Source: Sinomonas humi
Lineage (GTDB): Bacteria; Actinomycetota; Actinomycetes; Actinomycetales; Micrococcaceae
Length of the DNA stretch: 64,000 nucleotides
Reading direction: 5' to 3'
Assembly (NCBI RefSeq): GCF_000802235.1
Contig: NZ_JTDL01000082.1
Span: forward strand, 145,683-209,682
In this document: in pieces, positions 53,096 through 60,110 of the stretch
Layout of the letters: each line of letters starts with the position of its first letter
Numbering within the stretch: position 1 is the first letter of the stretch
Program-made: the position numbers and the translations under genes
The notes under the pieces: model-generated
What the model was told of the DNA's origin: nothing
The model's input: only the letters and a program-made list of their open reading frames with translations
The model's database searches: none

Positions 53096-53242
53096 TCAGC
53101 CCCAAACGCTGGAAATCTCGTCGTCCCAGTTCCAGCCCGGCACCATCTGGATTCCTCGCAGATCGTTGAAGGCGCGTCCGTCCCGGAATATGAGCGAGTG
53201 CCCGCGGAAATCGGCATCGCGTTCTCTCCCGTTCCCGACCAC
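53096..53242 (-). pseudogene. Beta/gamma-crystallin-like C-terminal fragment heading the exporter operon
   Basis: Up to 48 residues, including DADFRGHSLIFRDGRAFNDL and GWNWDDEISSVWG. The pattern F-x-G-x-S-L ... N-D-L ... W-N-D-x-I-S-S-V is that of the single crystallin-fold Greek key motif in secreted inhibitors (I36-like) of actinobacteria. No signal peptide is present, a stop lies 15 nt before the GTG, and the N-terminal half of the motif is missing. It ends 3 nt before the lipoprotein ATG. Either a broken secreted protein or the end of an unrecognised short gene. Confidence 0.5.
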
Positions 53243-53372
53243 CGCAGTAGTGGTCGCTCAAGGAGAGATTTGCACGAGTTGCAGATAGCTAAGTGTCAGG
53301 AAGGGCCGTCTCCGTGGCCCCACGCGTCAGGCTCGGTGCCGGCGCTGAGACCACGGAGAACGCAGCAGATCC

Positions 53373-54968
53373 TCAGCCCCGGCGAGTGTTCGAGGCCGGA
53401 GCCCCGGCGCGGCGCGGGCCGCGGCGAGCCGGGGTCGACGTCGGCGCGGCACCCTGACCGGCGGAGCGAGTAGGGGCCTGATGCGCCGTCGAGGCCTTCG
53501 ACGCAGGCGAGGCCTTCTTCGACGCCGACCCATGCCCGGCGGGCTTGCCCTGGGCAGCGCGCGTCGTCGTGCGCTGCGCCGAGCCCTGCTCAGCCGCCTT
53601 GCCCGGCGTCGTCGCTCGCCGCGCCGTCGTCCGCTGGGGCGACGCGCTGCGGCCTTCGGAAGTCCCCGCGCCCGAACCGCCGCGCCCACGCCGCGACCGC
53701 TTGCGCTGCGCATTCGCACCGGTCGACGTCCCACCGCCCTGGCGCGGCTGCTTCGCCGCGACGGCGGCCTCGCGCTCCGCTGGGTCGACGTACTCGGCGG
53801 GCTCTCCGACGAGTTCCGTCACGGCGGCAGACGACGACGTGACGGGCTGGAACTCAACCTTCACTCCCGCGTGACGCAGCAGTTGGCGAACCTCCTGCTG
53901 CTGCTCGGGCAGCGCAACGGTGACCACGGCACCCTCGGACCCCGCACGCGCCGTGCGACCCGAGCGGTGCAGGTACGACTTGTGCTCGGCCGGCGGATCG
54001 ACGTGAACCACGAGTTCGACATCGTCGACGTGCACGCCGCGGGCAGCGACGTCGGTCGCCACGAGGACGCGCACAGCTCCGGACGAGAAGTCCGCGAGGT
54101 TCCGGTCGCGCGCGTTCTGCGAGAGGTTGCCGTGGAGATCGACGGCGGGGATGCCAGCCTGTGTCAACTGCTTCGCGAGGCGCTTCGCGTGGTGCTTGGT
54201 CCGCATGAAGAGGACGCGGCGGCCCCGGCCTGAGGCCAGCGCATGCACGAGGTTCTTCTTCGCACCGGCGTCGGCGGCGACGAAAACGTGGTGCTCCATG
54301 GTCGTGACGGCGGCACGCGCCTCGTCCAGCGAGTGGGTGAGCGGGTTGTGGAGGTAGCGCTTCACAAGGGCGTCGACGCCGTTGTCCAGGGTCGCCGAGA
54401 AGAGGAGCCGCTGGGCGTCCTTGGGAGTCTTGTCGAGAAGGCGCTTGACGACCGGAAGGAATCCGAGATCCGCCATGTGGTCTGCCTCGTCGAGCACGGT
54501 GATCTTGACATGGCCGAGGTCGACGAGACCCTGGCGCACAAGGTCCTCAAGGCGGCCGGGGCACGCGATGACGATGTCGACGCCCGCGTTGAGCGCGCGC
54601 TCCTGGCGCATCTGGGAGACGCCGCCGTAGATGACCGTCGTCGTGAGCCCCGCGGCTCGGGCGAGAGGCTCGACTGTGGCGTTGATCTGGGTCGCGAGTT
54701 CGCGGGTGGGGGCGAGCACGAGTCCGAGCGGGCGGCGCGCGACACGGACGACGGCGGCCCCGGCCGCGTCGAGGCGGGTCACAAGCGGGATCGCAAACGC
54801 AAGCGTCTTCCCGGAGCCAGTGCGGCCACGACCGAGCACGTCACGCCCTGCAAGGGTGTCCGGCAGCGTAGCCGTCTGGATGGGGAACGGGGACTCGATG
54901 CCCTGGGCAGCGAGCGTGTGATCGAGGACGGCGGGCACGCCGAGCTCGGCAAAGGTGGGGGCAGGCAT
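53373..54968 (-). CDS. DEAD-box RNA helicase
   Basis: 531 residues. Motif Q region (FAELGVPAVLDHTLAAQGIE, PFPIQTATLP), Walker A GRTGSGKT, Ib APTRELA, DEAD in VLDEADHMADL, SAT in LLFSATLDN, VATDVAARGVHVDDV and HRSGRTARAG. The C-terminal about 145 residues are basic, with Ser/Thr/Ala-Arg-Gly repeats, typical of cold-shock-type helicases that contact RNA. Start 54968 (MPAPTFAELGV); 55001 would add 11 residues. A low-quality TTGACA / TAATGC promoter (spacing 15) is at 55062-55088. Confidence 0.93.
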   Translation of the reverse strand: MPAPTFAELGVPAVLDHTLAAQGIESPFPIQTATLPDTLAGRDVLGRGRTGSGKTLAFAIPLVTRLDAAGAAVVRVARRPLGLVLAPTRELATQINATVEPLARAAGLTTTVIYGGVSQMRQERALNAGVDIVIACPGRLEDLVRQGLVDLGHVKITVLDEADHMADLGFLPVVKRLLDKTPKDAQRLLFSATLDNGVDALVKRYLHNPLTHSLDEARAAVTTMEHHVFVAADAGAKKNLVHALASGRGRRVLFMRTKHHAKRLAKQLTQAGIPAVDLHGNLSQNARDRNLADFSSGAVRVLVATDVAARGVHVDDVELVVHVDPPAEHKSYLHRSGRTARAGSEGAVVTVALPEQQQEVRQLLRHAGVKVEFQPVTSSSAAVTELVGEPAEYVDPAEREAAVAAKQPRQGGGTSTGANAQRKRSRRGRGGSGAGTSEGRSASPQRTTARRATTPGKAAEQGSAQRTTTRAAQGKPAGHGSASKKASPASKASTAHQAPTRSAGQGAAPTSTPARRGPRRAGAPASNTRRG

Positions 54969-55159
54969 GGGTAAGGCAGCTCCAGCATCGGATCGTCCCA
55001 CGGGCCACGTCGGCGTCGCGGGGTTCGCCGAGGAAAGGAGCCGGACCTCTGTTCCGCAAGCGCATTAGCGAGCGGGAGGGCCTGTCAACGCGTTCATCGA
55101 CGCTTGTTGGGCTTGAATAAGACCGTCGAGAAGAGCCCGGTCGAAGTGCGCAACGTTCC

Positions 55160-56206
55160 CTAGTCTATCAGGGCCGGCGCGGCAACCAGCTCGCCGGTCG
55201 TCGTCCCGTCCGGTCGGAGCATGACGCCGACCCGCTTCACGGCGCGGAGCATCACGATGCTCTCGACAAGCTCAATCCCGGGAATGCGCTCCTGAAGTGC
55301 CAGCTCCGCCGTCATGACGTCGGCGACGGTGCGGAGCCACATCATGATCGTGAAGTTCGTCTGGCCGGTGGTCGAGGCGACGAGGCGCAGGTTCCGCAGG
55401 CCGCCAATCGCCGCTGCCGCGGCGGCATGCTGGCCGGGCGGGACCTTCGCGAGCCACTTGCACGCCACGGGATACCCAGCACGGGCCTGCGCGACCTCGC
55501 ACCGGAACGAGAGCATGCCGCTGCTGAGGACACGGGACAGCTGACGGTGCGCCGTAGCGGGGCTCCGGCCGAGCTCGCGCGAGATATCCGCCGCGCTGGC
55601 CCTGCCGTTCCTCGCGAGGATCGGGAGGAGGTCGTAGCACGCGGCCGGAACGCGGCCCGCGAACGGCTCGATCTGGGCGAGTTTCGAGAACGCGGCGATC
55701 TGAGCTCGGTCGAGGGCAGCGAGGCGCCACGAGTGCCCTCCCGAATGGAGGCGCGTGCAGAGATGGGTCTGCACGCGACGGACGCCGGGGGCTTCGGCGA
55801 TGAGCGGGATGACCGTTTCGCTGCACTCGACGAGCGACTCTGCGAAGACCGTGAGGGCGAGGTCCGGATGGCTCGCGCCGACGTCGATCGTCTGGACCTC
55901 CGGGATCGCCGCAAGCGACGCCGTCGCCGCGTCCCGCCCGCCGGGCGCACACTCGACGTCGACGAACGCGAGGACCATTTCAGCCGGGTCCCCCTTGAGG
56001 TGCGCCGTGATCCAGGCGAGACCAGCCGAGCGGAGTCGCTCCCAGCGGCGCGCGAGGGTCGCCGGGTGGGCGCCCAAGATCTCGGCCGCCTCGAGCCACG
56101 GCGCACGGGGAGCGATCTGCAGGCCGTGCAGGAGCGCGAGGTCCTCCTCCGAGAACTCGACCACGGGAGATCCCCATGAGGGAAAACGCTGGGTGCCGGA
56201 GTTCAT
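55160..56206 (-). CDS. Double-domain Lrp/AsnC-family regulator
   Basis: 348 residues, two Lrp/AsnC modules in tandem. The first (1-150): HTH in WLEAAEILGAHPATLARRWE, RAM-type VLAFVDVECAPGGRDAATAS and AEAPGVRRVQTHLCTR. The second (175-340): HTH in LARNGRASAADISRELGRSP with ATAHRQLSRVLSSGMLSFR, RAM part FTIMMWLRTVADVMTAELAL. The double form occurs in actinobacteria. Divergent from the M20 amidohydrolase gene across 142 bp, which likely holds its operator. Confidence 0.88.
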   Translation of the reverse strand: MNSGTQRFPSWGSPVVEFSEEDLALLHGLQIAPRAPWLEAAEILGAHPATLARRWERLRSAGLAWITAHLKGDPAEMVLAFVDVECAPGGRDAATASLAAIPEVQTIDVGASHPDLALTVFAESLVECSETVIPLIAEAPGVRRVQTHLCTRLHSGGHSWRLAALDRAQIAAFSKLAQIEPFAGRVPAACYDLLPILARNGRASAADISRELGRSPATAHRQLSRVLSSGMLSFRCEVAQARAGYPVACKWLAKVPPGQHAAAAAAIGGLRNLRLVASTTGQTNFTIMMWLRTVADVMTAELALQERIPGIELVESIVMLRAVKRVGVMLRPDGTTTGELVAAPALID

Positions 56207-56276
56207 ATGAGCGATTATTGCAGGCTGCCTTGAAATCACTAGACCCTCCCGCACACTTGCTGGCATTGGAGAGAAA

Positions 56277-56290
56277 GTGGCGCACGCCAC
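56277..56290. promoter_or_regulatory. Dyad in the AsnC/amidohydrolase divergent region
   Basis: GTGGCG-CA-CGCCAC, a perfect 6-bp dyad, 58 nt before the amidohydrolase start. Also followed by a short GGAACGACGGGA repeat. A candidate AsnC-type operator. Confidence 0.4.
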
Positions 56291-56348
56291 ATTCGTCCCG
56301 TCCGGAACGACGGGATCGACGGGAACGACGGGAAACCGAGGAGGCACA

Positions 56349-57623
56349 GTGGAGCTGACGGCCGAGGCACGAGGACTGCGCGGGGAGCTCAACCAGTGGA
56401 GGCATGCGCTCCACCAGGAACCCGAAATCGGCCTCGACCTGCCACGCACGCAGGAGAAGGTTCTTGCGGCGATCGACGCCCTCGGCTTCGAGGTGTCCAC
56501 CGGCACCGACACGACGTCCGTCACCGCGGTGCTGCGCGGCACCGCCGGCGAGACGTCCGACGACGGGGGCGCGCCGTCGTCGTCATCCGCGCCTTCCATC
56601 GGGGAACCCGCATCCTCGAGCGAGCGGCCCGTGGTCCTGCTCCGCGCGGACATGGACGCGCTGCCGGTCCAGGAACGCACAGGAGTCGACTTCACGTCGC
56701 GGATCGACGGCGCGATGCACGCGTGCGGGCACGACCTCCACACCTCGATGCTTCTGGGCGCCGCGACCCTCCTTGCCGACAACCGGCACAGGCTCGCCGG
56801 CGACGTCGTCTTCATGTTCCAGCCGGGCGAGGAAGGGTACGACGGCGCGAGCGTCATGGTCCGCGAAGGCGTGCTCGACGCCGCGGGGCGACGCGTTGAC
56901 GCGGCGTTCGGCATGCACGTGTTCTCGTCGATGGCCCCGCACGGGCAGTTCGTCACCCGCCCGGGTGTCATGATGAGCGCATCCGACGGGCTCTTCGTGA
57001 CAGTTCGCGGCGCCGGTGGGCACGGGTCCGCGCCCCACACGGCCAAGGACCCGGTGACCGTCGCAGCCGAGATGGTCCTCGCGCTCCAGACCATGGTGAC
57101 CCGCCAGTTCGACATGTTCGACCCGGTGGTGGTGACCGTCGGCCGCCTAGCGGCGGGCACGAAGCGCAACGTCATCCCGGAAACCGCCGAATTCGATGCG
57201 ACCATCCGCACGTTCTCAGACGCGCACCGCGAGCGGATGCAGACCGTGATCCCGCGCCTCCTCGAGGGCATCGCCCACGCGCACGGGCTCGAAGTCGAGG
57301 TCCGCTACGCGGCGGAGTACCCGCTCACCGTGACGGACCAGGCGGAGACGGAGTTCGCCGAGTCAGCCATCTCCGAACTGTTCGATGGCCGGCACGCTCG
57401 GCTCGTCCAGCCGCTCAGCGGTTCTGAGGACTTCTCACGCGTGCTCGCCGAGGTGCCCGGGAGCTTCATCGGGCTCAGCGCGGTACCCGCCGGCGTCGAT
57501 TTCGCCACGAGCGCGTTCAACCACTCGCCGTTCGCGACGTTCGACGACGCCGTCCTCGCCGACGGCGCCGCGCTCTACGCACAGCTCGCCCTCGCCAAGA
57601 CAGCCCAGCTCGCGGCGCGCTGA
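56349..57623 (+). CDS. M20D-family amidohydrolase
   Basis: 424 residues, amidohydrolase/hippuricase type. Metal ligands in RADMDALPVQERT, MHACGHDLHTSML and FQPGEEGYDGASV, then the lid domain DGLFVTVRGAGGHGSAPHTA and the late SGSEDFSRVLAE. GTG 56349 has GAGGAGG upstream; an earlier reading at 56277 would add a Gly/Thr-rich leader. Hydrolyses N-acyl amino acids, amino-acid conjugates or similar. It is 48 nt before the MHS transporter, so the pair likely imports and deconjugates one substrate under the AsnC-type regulator. Confidence 0.92.
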   Translation: MELTAEARGLRGELNQWRHALHQEPEIGLDLPRTQEKVLAAIDALGFEVSTGTDTTSVTAVLRGTAGETSDDGGAPSSSSAPSIGEPASSSERPVVLLRADMDALPVQERTGVDFTSRIDGAMHACGHDLHTSMLLGAATLLADNRHRLAGDVVFMFQPGEEGYDGASVMVREGVLDAAGRRVDAAFGMHVFSSMAPHGQFVTRPGVMMSASDGLFVTVRGAGGHGSAPHTAKDPVTVAAEMVLALQTMVTRQFDMFDPVVVTVGRLAAGTKRNVIPETAEFDATIRTFSDAHRERMQTVIPRLLEGIAHAHGLEVEVRYAAEYPLTVTDQAETEFAESAISELFDGRHARLVQPLSGSEDFSRVLAEVPGSFIGLSAVPAGVDFATSAFNHSPFATFDDAVLADGAALYAQLALAKTAQLAAR

Positions 57624-57671
57624 GCCGCCAGAGACTACACCGCCAGGGATACACCTACGAAAGACACACCC

Positions 57672-59009
57672 ATGACCCCCAACACCACACCAGCAACGGG
57701 AACTGCAGCTGCGAACGCACCCTCCATCGGGGCGAAACGCGGAAACAGCACGACCCATACCGTCCTGAGCACGGGAATCGGCAACGCCGCCGAATGGTAC
57801 GACTGGGGCATCTACGCCACCTTCGCCCCGTTCTTCTCGAAGCAGCTCTTCAACCCTGCCGACCCGACCTCGGCGATCCTTTCCACCCTGGCGGTCTTCG
57901 CCGTCGGCTTCCTCGCGCGCCCCTTCGGCGGCTTCCTGTTCGGATGGATCGGCGACCGGATCGGGCGCAAGACCTCCATGACCCTCTCGATCGGGCTCGC
58001 TGCCGTCGGCAGCCTGCTCATCGCCGTCGCGCCCACCTTCGGGGCTGTGGGCCCTCTCGCCTCCCTCGTGCTGCTCATCGCCCGTCTCATCCAGGGCCTC
58101 GCCCACGGCGGCGAGCTCCCCTCGTCCCAGACGTTCCTCGCGGAGTCCGCGCCGAAGGAGAAGCGCGGTCTCTGGTCCACCCTCATCTACTTCTCAGGCA
58201 CCATCGGAACGATTGCGGGTGTCCTCATGGGGGCGATCTTCACGATCGTGCTGACAAAGGAGCAGATGGGGGCCTTCGGCTGGCGCATCCCGTTCCTCGT
58301 CGGTGCCCTGCTCGGACTCTGGGGCCTCGTGATGCGCGCGCGGCTCAAGGAAACCGAAATCTTCGAGGAGGAGGAAGCCGAGGTCAAGGCCGCGCACGCG
58401 AAGCCGAAGCTCTGGCCCGAGATCGTCAAGCACCGCAAGCAGGCCCTGCAGGTCATCGGACTGACCGTCGGCCTGACAATCGTCTACTACGTCTGGGCCA
58501 TCGTCGCTCCGACGTACGCTGCGACGACGCTCAAGATCGACGCCGGGCAGGCGCTGTGGGCGGGCGTCGCCGCGAACGTCGTCTTCCTCATCGCCCTTCC
58601 GCTCTGGGGCAAGCTGAGCGACCGGATCGGGCGCAAGCCCGTTCTCCTCATCAGCGCAGTCGGCGCTGCCGTGCTCAACTTCCCCATGCAGGCCCTCCTG
58701 CGGGACTCGGCGTGGCAGCTGTTCATCTCGATGTCCGTCATGCTCGTGTTCATCGCTGCGTCCGCCTCGATCGTCCCGGCGGTATATGCCGAGCTCTTCC
58801 CGACGTCGATCCGGACCGTCGGCGTGGGGGTGCCGTACTCGATCTGCGTCGCGCTGTTCGGCGGAACCGCTCCCTACCTGCAGACGCTCTTCACCGACGT
58901 CGTGAAGCAGTCGTGGATGTTCAACGGGTACGCCGTGCTCATGGCCGTGATCTCGGCAGCCGTCGTCCTGTCCATCCCCGAGACGAAGGGCAAGGACCTC
59001 ACCGCCTGA
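57672..59009 (+). CDS. MHS-family metabolite:H+ symporter (MFS)
   Basis: 445 residues, 12 predicted helices. GNAAEWYDWGIYATFAPFFS at helix 1, FGWIGDRIGRKTSM (loop 2-3 motif), GLAHGGELPSSQTFLAESAP and GKLSDRIGRKPVL (loop 8-9). This matches the MHS branch importing dicarboxylates, proline/betaine or sugar acids. Likely the importer for the substrate of the adjacent amidohydrolase. Confidence 0.92.
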   Translation: MTPNTTPATGTAAANAPSIGAKRGNSTTHTVLSTGIGNAAEWYDWGIYATFAPFFSKQLFNPADPTSAILSTLAVFAVGFLARPFGGFLFGWIGDRIGRKTSMTLSIGLAAVGSLLIAVAPTFGAVGPLASLVLLIARLIQGLAHGGELPSSQTFLAESAPKEKRGLWSTLIYFSGTIGTIAGVLMGAIFTIVLTKEQMGAFGWRIPFLVGALLGLWGLVMRARLKETEIFEEEEAEVKAAHAKPKLWPEIVKHRKQALQVIGLTVGLTIVYYVWAIVAPTYAATTLKIDAGQALWAGVAANVVFLIALPLWGKLSDRIGRKPVLLISAVGAAVLNFPMQALLRDSAWQLFISMSVMLVFIAASASIVPAVYAELFPTSIRTVGVGVPYSICVALFGGTAPYLQTLFTDVVKQSWMFNGYAVLMAVISAAVVLSIPETKGKDLTA

Positions 59010-59044
59010 GCACGCGCCGTCGTCCGCGCTCTCCCAGCCTTCCA

Positions 59045-59093
59045 TCCAAGGGTCACGTCCCGACGGTCGCACCGTCGGGACGTGACCCTTGGA
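59045..59093. terminator. Perfect 23-bp hairpin with duplicated arm
   Basis: Stem 59045-59067 with 59071-59093 exact reverse complement, loop CGC. The block GGTGACCCTTGGACG from the right arm recurs at 59113-59127. Lies between the MHS gene and trmB. Confidence 0.8.
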
Positions 59094-59139
59094 CGTCTCG
59101 GCACCGTCGTTAGGTGACCCTTGGACGGGTGGGCGCCAC

Positions 59140-59145
59140 TAGGCT
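59140..59145 (+). promoter_or_regulatory. Candidate -10 box close to the trmB start
   Basis: TAGGCT followed by 8 nt and ATG 59154, same arrangement as at 13608 and 37215. Confidence 0.4.
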
Positions 59146-59153
59146 TGAGGGCG

Positions 59154-60029
59154 ATGAGCGAGCAGCATCCCGATTCCCCCGCAGACACCTCGGCCCCCTC
59201 CGGCAACCCGGTCACGCCTGGAAGCCAGGCCTCCTTCGGCACCTACCGTCGGCAGCCGGTGAGCTTCGTCCGCCGAGGCACCCGTCTACAGGGGCGCCGG
59301 CAGCAGGCGTGGGACGAGCACGCGCCGTCGTTCGTCGTCGACGTCCCCCGGCACGTCGCCGATACCTCCGTGCATCCGGACTACGTATTCGACGCAGCGG
59401 CCGAGTTCGGGCGCGAGGCGCCGCTCGTCGTCGAGATCGGGTCCGGCCTCGGCGAGGCGATTGTCGGCGCGGCGGAGGCCAGCCCCGAGCGGAACTTCCT
59501 CGCGGTCGAGGTCTACCGGCCGGGACTCGCGAACACGCTCCTGCGGATCGGCCAGCGCGGGCTCACGAACGTCCGGGTGGTGCAGGCCAACGCGCCCGAG
59601 GTGCTGGGCTGGATGCTGCCCGAGGGCTCAGTGAGCGAGCTCTGGGTTTTCTTCCCCGATCCTTGGCACAAGACGAAGCACCACAAGCGCAGGCTCGTGA
59701 AGGATTCGTTTGCGGAGCTGGCCGCCCGGGTGATTGCCCCGGGGGGCGTCTGGCGGCTCGCTACCGATTGGTCGGGCTACGCGCAGCAGATGCGCGAGGT
59801 CGTCGCTTCCTCCCCGGACTTCCGCAATGCGCACGACGGCGAGTCGGCCGGGGCGGCGAGCCCACTGACGGCGGCATGGGCCTCGGGAGTCGACTGCGAA
59901 CCGACCGGGGAGACGGACGACGACGGCGGCTGGGCTCCGCGGTTCGAGGGCCGAGTGCTCACGAGCTTCGAGAACAAGGCGCTCAGAGCCGGACGCATCA
60001 TCTTCGACCTGGAGGCGGTGCGGGTCTAG
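59154..60029 (+). CDS. trmB: tRNA (guanine-N7-)-methyltransferase
   Basis: 291 residues. SAM site EIGSGLGEAIVGAAEASPER, then NFLAVEVYRPGLANTLLRIG, and PDPWHKTKHHKRRLV, the TrmB signature, followed by FENKALRAGRIIFDLEA. It methylates G46 of tRNAs. A 60-residue polar N-terminus precedes the core, as in many actinobacterial TrmB. ATG 59154 (MSEQHPDSPAD) is close to a -10-like box. Ends at a convergent terminator. Confidence 0.94.
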   Translation: MSEQHPDSPADTSAPSGNPVTPGSQASFGTYRRQPVSFVRRGTRLQGRRQQAWDEHAPSFVVDVPRHVADTSVHPDYVFDAAAEFGREAPLVVEIGSGLGEAIVGAAEASPERNFLAVEVYRPGLANTLLRIGQRGLTNVRVVQANAPEVLGWMLPEGSVSELWVFFPDPWHKTKHHKRRLVKDSFAELAARVIAPGGVWRLATDWSGYAQQMREVVASSPDFRNAHDGESAGAASPLTAAWASGVDCEPTGETDDDGGWAPRFEGRVLTSFENKALRAGRIIFDLEAVRV

Positions 60030-60050
60030 CGGCACACTCGAGACCGCAGC

Positions 60051-60094
60051 TAACGGACGAGACCGCCGGTTGTCCCCTGCGGTCTCGTCCGTTA
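60051..60094. terminator. Convergent hairpin terminator
   Basis: 16-bp perfect stem TAACGGACGAGACCGC / reverse complement at 60079-60094, loop 12 nt, between trmB and the dehydrogenase gene. Confidence 0.8.
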
Positions 60095-60110
60095 CCTCGG
60101 GTTTCGCGGC

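Noticed and set aside
52812..53261. Longer alternative frame over the crystallin-like fragment
   Set aside because: Basic, unstructured product out of frame with the lipoprotein; the fragment in the other frame has a recognisable motif.
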